Below are positions 47,092-60,165 of a stretch of DNA of 64,000 bases, one piece after another. Where the stretch lies: the NCBI GenBank assembly GCA_944990035.1, contig CALYLX010000141.1:678589-742588 (forward strand), written 5' to 3'. The position numbers were made by a program, and so were the translations under genes. Below the pieces are notes generated by a model that was not told where the DNA came from, searched no databases, and saw only the letters and a program-made list of their open reading frames with translations. This DNA is from Clitopilus passeckerianus. Taxonomy: Eukaryota > Basidiomycota > Agaricomycetes > Agaricales > Entolomataceae. Numbering within the stretch: the stretch's first letter is position 1; every line of letters starts with the position of its first letter.

Positions 47092-49880
47092 CTTTCGGAG
47101 CCCTCACGCAAATATTTGGTGTTCCTTCCCCTCGCCCGACATAATTATTAAATTAACAAGATACGGCATTTTACTCAAACTTTCAACCTTCGAAGTCTCT
47201 GGCATCGATCAACTTAACCAAGAACTCGAAATTCAAAACTCAGAATCTGATAGAAGGCGACCTCTTTCCTCGGGCTCAAAGCGTGTAGCACCGGGAGTCA
47301 ACACCAGAATCGGATTATTGACGACGGAAGCAACGCCATGCCTAATCTACCGTGCAGCAGGTTTGTATACCATCCGAGAATGGGTTAAGTTGACGGTGAG
47401 TACAGACAACTTCGTCGTGATGCAAGCCTAGATTAGGCGAGTGCAGAAAGAAACGGTACGAAAGAGAATTTACAAAGGAAAGCTCGGAGGCTACGAAGGA
47501 TAACGATGTTGACCCCCAAGGTTGTTCAAGCACAGTCCAAAAATGCCCCAAATGCTGAGAATTAGCGATTTAAACGGATAAGACGCACTTCCTTCAACTA
47601 AAGGTCTCAGAACCTCGGAGTCAACCACAATCTTTGCAACTTCGGCCATGGAATAGAAGCCCGTGCGAGGGAGTTTCTCGTCCTATAATGGGCCCATACT
47701 TCGTGATGTGGGTCAATTTGCACCCTTCTATTCGGGGAGGTCGTACTTGAATATCTACTATGGTTTGCCTTGGGGTGGCGGGGGTGTGTATGCGACTTCG
47801 TGTGGAACAAGCCCTCCAGTATGGGACACGACAAATATGCATCCGGCGCAGGCTAGGATATCCTAGGATCAAAGAGTTCCCCCTAAGCTCGGAGACGCTC
47901 CTTGGACGTTCCTGGGTAAATAGAACCGAAGCTAGATATTCCTAAATATTACGACAAGCCTTAGAAGATTGCGAAATAGACAGCACGTGGCTTGCTTGAG
48001 CTAGTAACGTAACCTGGTCTATAAAGATGGCAGATAAGCCAGTCTTGACGGCCCAGAGAAGCAGCGCGAGTCGTATGGGTGTATTCCATCAGAAGTGTAT
48101 AGTCATCGAATAATATAAGGTGGTGTATGAGGCTAAGATCGAGTTCTATCACGTACTAGTAATTGATACGTGATCCTTGTCCTTCATTGACTACGCAGAA
48201 ATGACAATACGGTACCCGAATCAAAGTCCAGATTACTCCTCATCCTCCTCCGCCTTACATCCCCGGACTTACATCTCCGCGAGCACCATCGGATCCTTTT
48301 ACAGGTTTTGCGGCGTAGACGGCACCACCATCACATTGCAGAGCATGGTTGCCTTGTCATGAGGAATCTCGGGAACAGGTGGATTCCTAAGGAACGTCCT
48401 ACGATTGTGGCAGTACATGATCAGGAACGCTCTAAGTTACATGGGATCGGGTGTAGGCTGGTGTAGGCGCAGGTTGGGCGCAGGTCCACCATTCATAGGT
48501 ACAAAGGTACGACGCTTAAACACTAAAATTCAATCCGAGCGCCTTACTAGCGAGCGAAAAGGGGAAAGCAAAGCAGCGTTAGGGTGATCGCATGAGCAAT
48601 GAGCAAATTTCTCGCAGCAGAGAGTGTTCCTCTCCACGCGCAACACGTTCTCTTGGCCGTACCTAGCTGCGTTCGATGTTAGCTGGAAATCGCAGAGAGG
48701 AGGATGGCGTACCTGGACCGTATACAAGCCAATATACGTTCCCGCTTATCATGGGGTAGCCCCGTTTGCTACAGCTCGCCAGTTATCTCGGTTCCTTGGG
48801 GCTCCTGCGAGACATATATAAACGAACGTTTACGTTACGCAAATTCATCTGGAAGCCATGGAGCAGCAAGGCATACTCTGCATCAATGCATAGAGAATCA
48901 ACCACAAGAATTGTAGGCCTAGAGTTCTGTAGCATAGTTCTTGAGAGTCGAATAAACGGCATCCTGGGTTCCGGAGTATAACGGCCGTGATAGGCAGGAG
49001 GTCTATAGATCTTTCATGTCTGCGACAAGAAGTGCCTCACCTAACCGATCCAGGGCGTTAGGAACCCCAAAATTTCGGTCTCTTTACCAGACGTATGTCA
49101 GATACCACATGGCGGCGTTTCATCGATATTCTAGCCAAGAGCTGTAATTTGACAATAGTGGATGCACCGCGCACGAGGGTGGAGGCGAGGACTCGGGGGC
49201 GATCCAGCGGAATGTTTGGTCAAATGCTTTGGAACCAAACAAGGGATCATGGTCCTCACCTTTCCCCTTACCATCATCGCCATATCCTCTCGGTCCTCAT
49301 TCTACGTTCTTCGCCTATGCTGGTGTTATCTGGGGCAGAGTATGGCATTATACAGCGCCTTCTTAATACTCACCCGTAAATGCTCGGTAAGTCTTGCATG
49401 TATTCGTTCAAATCTAGTTGGATTTACTGAGGCGACAACATAGGATGTGACGTGGACTAGGACGCTGGCATTTAGATAAAGCAATCGCAACAAACGGGCT
49501 GGGATATGCCTCTGCAACTCATGAAGGCCTGCGATGTAGTGGTCCCCGAAGTCGAAAGGCCCCAAGCCTCCCTCCGAAAGAGCTTGGCCCCTTTGAGGAA
49601 GGCCCATATTGAACATTTATCACGACGGATTACACCCTCAAACTGGGCGAGGAAGGCTGCAGTTTTGCAAGTAAAACTTGTAATTAGTGCATCCAGAACC
49701 ATCTTCAGCGCCATTTCGTCGTCCCAGATGTCACCCACTACCACTGGGTCGAAAACCTCCGGCAACATTAGCAGGCGCAGGCACACGCAAGATCCTGCAG
49801 GACAGGTGGAACGCTGACTTAAACGGCGTCGTTGGTGCGCCACGACCAACAACTGGTCGATCAGGGAGGATGGCGACGAC
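47092..49880. other. Gene-poor stretch
   Basis: About 2.8 kb of short frames on both strands with no motif or splice support. A TATA-like ATATATAAA near 48811 has no convincing gene after it. Confidence 0.45.
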
Positions 49881-51194
49881 TAGGCCGTGGCCATCCTCAA
49901 CCCACCTAGAGGCCTCCCTTCATGCTCCGTCAGGCCAGTCAACGTACCAGCCCCTCCCAAAGGCTCTCTCTCCGCCACCAGCAACACTTTCCCTTACTGC
50001 ACCCCTCCCCTAACCACGTTCCCAATCTCGGGATATCCTCATGTTTCTCACCGACAACATCTCGGTTCTGCTATTACCACCGACCTCACGTTGGTAATGA
50101 TCAGCGATCCTCCGTTGACGCAGCGCCTTCAACTAGCTCGACAGTATCCTCCACCGAGCATTTTCCCCTGGTATTCCGCCTGCCAGATGTTTATCCGGAA
50201 CATGTGCCCCATATTCGTCATGGGGCGTTCCGCGATTTCGGAAGACTTCCAGCAAAGCCAACTCTTGTAAAGCCTCTCCTCCCCGAGCAACTACTGCTGC
50301 TAGTGCTCGTATACCTCAATTTCCGTATACCTGCCCCCTTCTCTTGCTCAACGAATTATCTACCGCCCTTCGTCATCCTCTACATTCCTCAAGACGTCCA
50401 CCCCCTTCCCAATGCTCCGGAACCTTCGTGTGAAGCATACCTACCTTCGCTCGCCAGTCATCTGTACCGGATGAAGGTGGATTCAAGAAGGAAGAATGGT
50501 TGGCGTATACCGTCGCGGAGGATGCGGTGAGGAAGGGGCTCACGAAAGCGGGAGTGGTTGTGGGATGCAATATCCTGGAGTCGACGTTGATGGACCAAGG
50601 ACTTGCAAGCTGCATGTACAATGCCAAGGTTTGTTACTCACAACGCCACCCATTCATTGACACTAACAAAACCCTTACAGGCGCGTTGGCACGGGAATCT
50701 GGATGTCACTGAGCGCCGAGCTGGATGTCACCCGCTCCCGCTGCTACCATCTCTCATCAGGAGCATGAAGGCATCACCAAGACCAAGCTCCTCAGGAAAT
50801 ACACCCAGGCCATGCAAGACTCTTCCCAGTCCCAGCAACCTCGACTTCCACCCTGTCTCCTGTGCCCTGTCCTGCTGGACACTCTCATCCTCCATCCATA
50901 CGTAACTCAGCAAGCTGTCGACCACTTTCGCGAGAACTTGGTTGTACACCCCCTCCAGCAATACCGACAGCAGTACCAGCACGGTAGCAAGCTTGGCCTC
51001 GCAATCGCAGCCTCCCCATCATCTACTACCTATGCAGTCTCCTCGCCGAAACTAGACCTCTGCCGTCTCCAGCACCATGTACACTCCTTCACCGCTAATT
51101 TCACGCCCCGGCAGCGCGGGTCCCCCTCCTGGCCCCGGTGGCGGACAAGATCATAGAGGTGGTTACATGGATGACGGTCCAGGCGTTTTGTAGG
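49881..51194 (+). pseudogene. Frame-broken gene of unknown family
   Basis: Coding-like stretches on the plus strand change frame several times. They read CPLLLLNELSTALRHP near 50330, then GFKKEEWLAYTVAEDAVRKG and VVVGCNILESTLMDQGL (50480-50628), followed by a proper intron (GTTTGTTA...CTTACAG, about 50629-50680). ARWHGNLDVTE then continues and the frame shifts to HQEHEGITKTKLLRKYTQAM, back to NLDFHPVSCALSCWTL, and on to VTQQAVDHFRENLVVHPLQQ. The end is MYTPSPLISRPGSAGPPPGP...GYMDDGPGVL with a stop at 51194. The pieces look like one protein with several small indels. Either a decayed gene or assembly errors can explain this. I do not recognise the family. Confidence 0.45.
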
Positions 51195-52946
51195 ATTTCC
51201 CCGGCAATAAGACCTGTGCTTCTTGTACGCTTGTCTCAGAAGGCACTCACGAATCAGCCACCAACCCAGCCCCGGGTGGCAAATCACCTACGCTGTGAAG
51301 CTTGCGAAGGGTCCAACGATATGGGATCCCCGGATGCGAAGGCGGAGGACAACGAACACATTATCATACGAAAGATTCCAATTATATCACGGACATTTTA
51401 GATTCTAGATCAGCTTCGTACACCTCACCCCGTATATTGCTTTTGTATTTCGTTGCTGTCATATGTACCAATGTGGAAACGATTTCTATGGTCACAGAGA
51501 CTGTGCTAGCGATGGGTCGTGTTGTGATTGGTAGCGTGCTGGTATATAGAATTGCAAAAGAATTGAACGAAGTGAGAGGCAGAATTACGTGCGCAAAACC
51601 GACAGTACCGTTTATCTGTTGCCAAAATCGAAAGGCAAGCCCTCTTGTGCACAATGTACCAATTTCCATGTCATTTTGTAGAGCATTGTATTGCGGGAGT
51701 CCGAAAAATACGAGAGCAAACGACCGAATATAGACACACCTGCAGATTCTGGGGAATTAGGTCAAAGCGATGGGAGGGGCGTAGGCGTGTTGTGGCCTCG
51801 AAAGCACCTTTTACGCACCTTAGAACCCCCCGACGCCTGTCCAGCTTGAGTAGGATGATCACTTTTCCAATAAGCTAGATCGCTAAGTAAAAGCAAGGTT
51901 GTGCGTAGCATTGGTGGAACTGCAGAGCGTTGTGATGTAAGAAAGGGGGATCAACGAGGTTTCCTACATCTCCGTTCCATCGGACAGATATTCGATGCCC
52001 TCAATTGTGGCTAAAGATGCGATAGCTCCAGTTCCTAAGGTACACCCTCCACCTCATTTGCCGACACCTCTTATCAAATACCATTTAGAGAGCAGAAAGC
52101 ATCAATGACGTCCAGTACCAACTGAGGCAGATCGACGGAGACTTACTGATTTGTGGAGAGAGATCATGTTTTATGTCGTGACAACGAGACCACGGCCTAA
52201 GACGCTGACGATCCTTCTGAGCTCGACTCGCATTTGGTGACCGCGTGTTAAGGGGGTTTTTTCAGGCGAAATAGATTTGCTTGTACGCAGGAGTTTCGTT
52301 GCCTGAACAGTACTTGGGTGATTCGGTTTGCACTGTGCCGATCTTTTACAGCTTCATGCACAGTTGCCCGCCAACCGTTTCTTATGGTGACCCAAGCGTA
52401 AGTAGTACGAAGGCTTGACAAATCCCAAAGCTTTCCAGCTATACAATGTGTTCTGAACACACATTAGTCGGGGATGACAGACAGCTAAACTCGATTCAAA
52501 GGAAACTTTGGTCGATGGCCAGGTCTACTGGTCAGCTTAGGGTATTTTTGTAGGAGCTTAGGGTACTTTTGTAGGCGGGACGACATCGACTGATAGTGAC
52601 ACTGCCACCGGCCGCCAATTCCAAGATTTCCATTTTAATCATTTTCTCGCTGACCACGACCTATCATCATCATCAGCTCCGAGTTGACGTCGAGTATCTT
52701 CGCCCGGAAGTTTATTGTGGGGCGACCACGTTCCCTTGCGAACACCATTGACTAGAATCACCTTCATCTTTTCCGGGAGCAACTATGTGGCGTCAGGTAT
52801 GTTCCTGTTTTCGATTCTCAGAGAAATGAGATGATGAACGTAAAACATAGCGAAATGACCATTCATGCCAATCGCGGCTGAAAGTATCTATATAAGCTTA
52901 TATCTTTCCCTCAAAGCTACACCGCCGAACTCCACTTCTTCTCGAG
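51195..52946. other. Intergenic, no supported gene
   Basis: About 1.75 kb. A two-copy tandem repeat (GCTTAGGGTA-TTTTTGTAGG type) lies at 52534-52576. TATATAAG near 52890 is probably the TATA box of the permease gene, 57 bases before its ATG. Confidence 0.45.
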
Positions 52947-55454
52947 ATGGACTCTAAGGAAGCTCGAGAGGACGCCTTTTGCACTGCTGTCAGCTCTCGC
53001 ACCGATGTCACCGATGTCACCGACATCTCTGAGAAACGGCTTCTTCCAACTTTCTCTGTCAAAGACGAACGGCGGCTTGTACGCAAATTCGATCTTTTGA
53101 TAATGCCTCCCTTGATGCTCATGTACGTGAATTAATGGACCTTAATGAGAGTATAATCCTAAAATCGTTCCCAGGTTCCTATTCACCGAATTTGACTTGG
53201 GGAATGTTGGAAACGCAAAAACGGGTGGCTGGGACAAAGACATCGGATTGACAGGAAATCAGGTATGCACATCGTATATCTATGCAGTGTTCGCAAGGAG
53301 TCTAATATTAGAATCATTCGTAGTACTACATTCTCGTGATGGTGTTCTTCGTAAGTTCAACCCTTTTTTTGCATTTTCCCAGCTAAACGGTAGGGCAGGT
53401 TCCGTTCACCGTGTAAGATATCCCTGTAACCTACAGAATCAACGACTTATCCTATTATGCCCAGCTTTGGAACGCCAATCGCTCTTCTCGCAAAGTATTT
53501 CTCAGCTGCTAGAGTGCTCCCGGTCATGATGTTGGGCTTCGTAAGTCTGGCGCGGTTACCTGATTAGCAGTCACTGACCCCTCGTTTACTAGGGTATCTT
53601 GTGAGTATGATCATTAGAGGTGGTGATGCTGGCTTACGCTTCCCGTCAAGATCTATCGCGACGGCTTCTGCGAAAAACTTCTCTCGTAAGCCGGGAATAA
53701 TACACTGCACGATTCAGATCTAAGTTAGTTGCAGAGGTTTTCGCGATTCGCTTCTTCCTTGGAACATTCCAGTCGGCTGTGCTTCCAGGGACGGTGAGCC
53801 TCATAATGGACGCAAAACGAGAACAATTCAGGAGCTGATAGACGGTTAGATTTATTACCTTTCAACATTTTACAGGCGAAACGAGCTTGGTCTTCGTATC
53901 GCCCTTTTCTTTGGTGAGGCTTGGGTCATTTCTTACGAGAGGACGACAGTGTTAAACTTTGAATAGCTGCTGGCGCTCTGGCTCTTGCATTTTCGGGTGA
54001 GCTACTTCCGAGGCGTAATGACAACGGGATTCTGATAAACCACTGTAACCAGGTCTCGTCGCCTTTGGCGTATTCCATATCCAACACTCGAAATACCATG
54101 GATGGCAGTTTCTCTTCTGGATCCAAGGTTCGTATGTTGACTTCGTCTCGTGGTCTGTATCTAATCCGTGCCTAGGCGGCTGCACCTTGCTTGCTGGGGT
54201 CTTTGCCTATCTGATTCTTCCGCGAAGTCCATCAACATGGAGTCGATTGACCGAAGAAGAAAAGGCCATCGCGAAAGCACGTATCTTGGCTGACGCTTCA
54301 AGCTCCGCGGTCGAAAAGCTGAATATCCGAGATGCGTTCCAGCCATTCAAGGAGCCCTTATATTGGTACGTGTGCTCGCTCATTAAAGAGTTCTCGGATG
54401 CTCATTCAATGTTTCCGGTGTAGGGTTTGGGCATTGATATCCCTGTCCCTCGGTGTTCCGCTTTCCAGCGTCGGCGTTTTCCTTCCTCAAATTGTTTTCG
54501 GCCTTGGATACTCACCGATCAAGACGAACCTCTTCGTCGTTGCTCCCAGTCTGGTTGGAATCGTAATCCTTCTTGCGTTCACGCTTTCGTCGGACCGCTT
54601 CCGAGAGCGATCTATTCACACGTATGTTGCTCGCCTCGATGATCACATCCAATATCTAAATCTGCGCCTAGCTGTGGAGGGTTGATCATCGGCTTTATTG
54701 GGTTCATCATCCTTATCTGTATCGATCCGCTTAAAAAGGGAGGCGTTGCTTATTTCGCCTGCTTCCTTCTTACTGCCGGGGTAAGAACACTGCCCTGTCT
54801 CAATTATCAAACCTCTGACGAAGACCTATAGGCTTTTGTTCCTGCCGTATTAGTCAACACATGGTAAGGACTTATCGTTGAACCGTGCGGGCGTTATTCT
54901 GATTATTCACAGGTTTACAAACAACACCCTGGACGAGACTCGGAGAGCCGTCGTGTCTGCGATATTGGGTACGTATTGAGCGTGAATCGCAGTCTTCAGC
55001 ATGCTGACAAGCCCTACTTCTCGTAGTTGGACTTTCTAATTCGGCCGGTTTAATCTCCACCAATATCTTCCGAGCACAAGATGAGCCGAAGTATGTGCCA
55101 GGTGAACTTCAAATCTTCGCTCGATAGCTCTCTCACTGACTGATTCTCATTAGCTCTCGCCACCTGCGGTAAGCGTAGACCGCTCTAATTCGACTCATCT
55201 TGTTGATTGACTCTGCTTATCATTCAGCTGCATTCGAAGGACTTTCCTTGATTCTCGTTGCTGGGTAAGTTTCCTCTCTGGCCACACAGCGTGACGTTCT
55301 GATGCACTTCAATTTCCTCAGCGTCGGGTTGTATATGAGAATGGAGAACCGACGAAGAAATAAAGTACAACAAGTCAACAAAACGGCGGAGGATATACCC
55401 ACGGAAGAGCTTGCCTTGGGACCTCAGTCCCCTTCTTTCCGATACATGACTTAG
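52947..55454 (+). CDS. MFS permease of the allantoate/DAL5 (anion:cation symporter) family
   Basis: A plasma-membrane importer split by more than ten short introns. ATG 52947 starts MDSKEAREDAF, followed by a small DVTDVTDI repeat. KFDLLIMPPLMLM, GNVGNAKTGGWDKDIGLTG, YYILVMVFF (a 27-base exon) and VPFTV-FGTPIALLAKYFSAAR lead into the first half. Later exons read RFFLGTFQSAVLPGT, RRNELGLRIALFF, KYHGWQFLFWIQG and LPRSPSTWSRLTEEEKAIA in the central loop. NIFRAQDEPKYVP, then the C-terminus MENRRRNKVQQVNK and a stop at 55454 follow. The EEKA loop and the FRAQD-P-Y block near the C-terminus are typical of the ACS family (DAL5, TNA1, VHT1), which carries allantoate, vitamins or related anions. The usual DRSN after helix 1 is altered to EFDLGNVG. 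The substrate is unknown. Individual exon ends are approximate. Confidence 0.85.
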
Positions 55455-56519
55455 GTTGTAGTCCTTCCTACTATATAATCGTTTTATAGCACGTAATAGT
55501 ACAGTAAATTATTTTCGATTTCACGAATATCAATGACGAATAGATTACGCTTCAAATCCATGTTCATGTATTCCAAATTCTCGACAAATCACCCTGCCTT
55601 GGTAACTCTGTATCTAGCCTGGTGCCATCCTATCCTTCACATATCATCGCCTTCACTCGTATTGCATTGTATGGTCGACATCGCTGCTTGTTATCAATCT
55701 CGAGACGAAACGGTGAAGTTTTGTCCAAGACGTGTCGGTGCAGCCTAAGCAGCACGAGTAATTACTGGGATAATGCACCACAAACCATTCCACGCAGACG
55801 CACATTCCTTCCTCCAGATGTAAGTGTCGTCTTGGGTGTATTGAGCAGATGCGTACCATGAACGATTCAACAGTGGCGCGCGGTCGTGACGTGAGTAGAG
55901 GTACCTGTAGTTGACGCTGACTATTCACTGTGGGTGAGCAGAACACCGTTCGGTTGAATGAAGAGGGCATCCACCTGTGCCATGCAACAGAGCCAGTAGA
56001 GAGAGGAGCAGCTATGTCCGTCCCAACGAGTATATGTAGGAGAAGGGAGGGGTGTTAATGGCAGAAAATGGCTTTGTTGAATGTTCAACGAAGACAGCAT
56101 GTTAAGCACGACGCAGGCGGCCATGACAGGCACGGAAACGCTGGCAATTGTTTTATGCGCCGTTCCATCATAGTATCCTGATGTTGAGCTTATGGAGTAT
56201 CGAGGTAAGGGATGAAGGTTGCGACATCCTGGTGGTATTCCTATGACGGAAACGGGATCGTAGGGGATTGTCTAGTTTTAGCCGCCGATGAAGTGATATA
56301 CACATACCTTCGAGTCTTTCGCTTTCGAAGCCTCTCCTTTAGGCTTAGTAGCGGCATATCCCATTGATTCCTCCAAAATTGTGTAGACAATTGCTATGAA
56401 TAGCCCAAGACGTGGCTTAGCATGCAACGACGGCGGAAATTCGCCTCTTCTTTGGTACGTTCATGGTTCCAGATCTTACCAAAATGTCCATTGCTACGCC
56501 TTGTCTATCGTAATATATT
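55455..56519. other. Intergenic, no supported gene
   Basis: About 1 kb with short frames only; nothing recognised. Confidence 0.4.
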
Positions 56520-57640
56520 TGGATGGTCGGATATGGTGGAGAAGGTGCCATGATGTCGAATGGCAATGGTAGGAATCGCAAACGCGTCAAAGACAATAAA
56601 CCTGTCCACGCGACGCGCTTGTTTCGTTCAGAGCCACCAGCCAAACAAAACCCATCAGCTCCACGTTTCTACACCGTGTCCTGCCTCTATCCTTTCACCC
56701 AACCCGAGTCAGAGATTGCGGGACAGCGTCAAATTCAACATACGTATTCAACGAAGCCTCAGATCTCGGATCCGGAGAACACCTTCTTCCTAACGACCAG
56801 CTCAACCAAGCAAATATCAACGACGACCCGGCTTTGGCGAACCAAGAGGCACAACAGCAACTCTGATGAATCCAGGTGGTTGCTCGTATTGGAAGCAACC
56901 ACAGCAACATCATACCGTGTATTGTCTGGTGGCGGACCCCCCGCCTGGAATACGACGGCGAACTTATTCACCACCCAACAAGCCACTAGCTCCTGCTCAG
57001 CAACTGACGAAATCGTCCTTCAAATGAAGACTACGCCTTCGGTTGCATTTTTAAACTGCCCAGCCATGTCTTGAACCCACATCACACCCGTAGACGCACG
57101 GTCCCCTTGCCACAAACACCAACCCCGCCTTTCCTCAACAACCGCCTTGACGCCTTCAAGCCATTCGAAGTACCACTCACCATCCCAGTATCAGGGTATC
57201 GCGGGCTAGGGACGTTTCTTAGCCTGCAACCGTCTCGCCATTTTTACAATCACATGCAGCGATCAGCGAGCTGATGGGGGCTCCTTCGATCGCTCCACCT
57301 ACCATGCTCCAGCTGGCATCTGCCCACCATCTCGGTGGAAGCAGTCTATCAGCGTGCAACGTTTGCTACTAGTGGAACCCAACCGGGACATGGTCCACAT
57401 TTAGTCGTGGGCCGAGCCGTGATTTAGAAGCTACCGCAGCGTTCGGGCTCGGGCAAAACGACGGACAGTTTGATGACTTCTTTGACTGAGGTGTCGGATT
57501 TGATATCCAGAGCTTCGTCTACGTAAGTCAAATTTCCTCCGCTCCATTATCTTGACGCTGATGTCGATTCACAGTATCTGGGTACGGCTCGTCTCATTGG
57601 TTATCACGGTCATACGCCACATCCAATCCTTGCAATACAT
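56520..57640 (+). other. Coding-like but interrupted sequence upstream of the HMG-box gene
   Basis: Three frames each hold polar, low-complexity stretches, for example LNQANINDDPALANQEAQQQ near 56800 and TVPLPQTPTPPFLNNRLDAF near 57090, but stops and frame changes separate them. They may be N-terminal exons of the HMG-box gene, damaged like its 5' part, or remains of a separate gene. Confidence 0.3.
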
Positions 57641-60165
57641 CCACTCCATCAGGCATCTGGCATCGCCAGTGCTCCTCTACCTCTACCCGTGTACATTTAC
57701 AAACTTCTCCTGCTCAACAACCCGTTCAGGTGCAACCGGGACCAACCATGCATACGGATTCTGGTCCGGAACAATTCGTTCCAGCCCCGTTCGACCAGGA
57801 AACTTCAACTTACATCCCGCCGCCACGTACTGCATACCATGGAAAATGTCGGCGCGTCGTATCCCCCAAGACTACCCAACGCCTTCATCCTCGTTTCGTT
57901 CGTCCGGTCGCAGCGAGTCACGGGCAAGGTGGAGGGCAACCATTCGAATCTGTCCAAGATTATAGGTATGTCATCCTATCCTTCGAATGGTCTCTAACTC
58001 ACGCAAATGTTTCCAGGACGCATCTGGAAGACCCTCCCAAAATCCGAGCGGGGTCAATGGGAGGACAAGGCGCAGCTCGCGCAGGCGGAACACAGGAAAA
58101 AATACCCAGACTGGCGATTTCGCCCAGGCTCCAATGCACTCGCGAAACTCAAGATACCAGATCCTGGAGGGCCGTCGAAAGCGAAACGCATACGAGGCAC
58201 CAAGGACCCACCTGACGAGGTCGTCAGCTCCCCTGTCAAGTACAAATTTGAGGACTCGGCTCCTGCTGGGAAGTCGAAGGGCAAGGGGAAGGAGAAGGCG
58301 AGCATCAGCAGGAGCCAACCCAAGGCTCGTGGGAGGTCGGAGAGGCGACCTGAAGAGGTTAGGGAGCAGGAGGACCGGGCGGGGGATGTTGACCGCAAGG
58401 AGAGCGAGGAACGGCGTATCGCAAAAATCGCCGATTTCCTCGTGGAGGGGAAGACTGGTGTCGAGCTGGAGGTCGCAGTGCAGGAATGGGAAAGGGGTCG
58501 AAAGCTGCAGATAAAAGCGAGCAGGACCACCCGCCGAAGCGGAAGCCCGACGAACATACTAGCATCCGTCGGACATACGACAGTCATATCATCTGCACCA
58601 TCCTCTACTCCCTCCTCCGCTGGAGTATCCCCTATCACACCGTTTTACAACACAACCCATTCTCCTACGACTGCGGGCTGGGCAGGTTCTGCGCCAACTA
58701 CTCCGTACCTCCCTTCCTCGCCTCATCCTGGGTCAAGACCGACAACGGAGGGCGATTCGTCAAGAGCGTCAATACCGGCTCGTCGAGCTCGCTCTCCCAG
58801 TCCTCCACACCCCCATAGTCACGACACTCCCAGACGAAGACCTTTTATCCCTGGACCTTCGCCTCTGCAAATACAAGTTGGCGGTCACCATACCTCAGCT
58901 ACGGTGTCGAGGCATTCACCTCTGAACCCTAGTGCAGGACCTCCTCCTAGTGCTGATGTTGAACAACATCATCCTGCTTTCGCCATTTCGGCTGTGCCGC
59001 TCGCCCATGCGCCCAAACGGTCATCCTCTGCACCAGCGCCAGACCATCGACCTCCATTGCCACATGCAGCAGCACCCGCTAGCTCGACGTCAGCAATAGC
59101 TGGGCCAGCAGAACATAGTCATGCTGCTCGCCACTTGGACGCCCACCTTCGTCAAGATCCTGGGCAGGCTACTGCCAGCCCTCTTCAAGATCCCACACCC
59201 GCACGTTCAAGTCCCCATCTAGCGCACCTGCGCCCTGCTACTCATGGTCACGGCCACCGAGATACAGTATCTCTCCCTCTATCCCATTGGGGTACCCCGT
59301 CATCCTTCAATGGCGACTTTCACGCAGACCGTAGCCACGAACGTGGTTCACCAACCATCCCGCGACTCCCATGGCAAGAGGTAGAGGACCGCCGAAGACA
59401 CGAGGTCAAATTTGGCCATCCTATCTGGAACTCAAGTCAGGAACCAGAAGGCGATGAAGGTGACGATTTTGAGCCCACCCGTGAGGGCGACTTCAACATG
59501 CTTATCGGTGGAGATGCAGGCGCGAAGGGATCCCCTCGAACAGGAGGCTCAGAGGTATGTTGATCCACACGCCGTCGTTGCCACTCATCTAACATGTTGG
59601 TTCACAGTCGTTTACCATCCATCTGCCTCAACTACCACCGCCTGCCGTGGATGACAAGAACGTCGATTGGGGTACCCAATCCGGTGCATTCGGCCTCTCT
59701 CACACAAACCTCGAAGTGACGTACGACGACTACGGGCCTGTCTCTCCAGTAGAACGACTCGCCTACCCTGTCGAGACTGGCTTCACATATGTCCCTCAAG
59801 GAACGTACTCACCGACGGAGTCCATTTCTCCGACCCATGTCAATTCTCCGGGGCTTCTCGACGACACGCCACCCCACCTCTTCTACCCACAGGCTCCTAG
59901 CCGCCTGTCTCCTCATACGCCGATCTCGACATTTTCTTCGCTCGCTGGATGGGACGGAGAACCTGCTAGGGATTTAGGGGCCCAGAGCCATGCTGATGAT
60001 GGCCCGAAGTTTTCGCCCTGGCATCCACCGACAGATCGTGTAGGCGCGGTGCAGCCTGCAGGACTACACGGAGGCAACCCAGACTGGGTCGTCAACGAAG
60101 GAGACCATTACTTGACCGACGGGACCCCACGGTATTCCGATAATGGGATGTCTCGTGGCCATTGA
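57640..60165 (+). CDS. HMG-box transcription regulator, with two apparent frameshifts near the box
   Basis: The HMG box reads RLPNAFILVSFVRSQRVTGK, EGNHSNLSKIIG, then after an intron (57967-58016) RIWKTLPKSERGQWEDKAQL and AEHRKKYPDWRFRPGSNALA. This is the sequence-specific (MATA/Sox) type found in basidiomycete mating and fruiting regulators such as Pcc1-like proteins. A regulated helical segment (KIADFLVEGKTGVELEVAVQ) and a long Pro/Ser/His-rich disordered part follow to 59555. The final exon starts at about 59608 and ends at 60165 with NGMSRGH. The Gln/Pro-rich sequence before the box (SPAQQPVQVQPGPTM, IPPPRTAYHGK) lies in another frame. Two one-base changes, at an A run near 57843 and a C run near 57868, would join everything. 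The true start is unknown. Confidence 0.65.
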
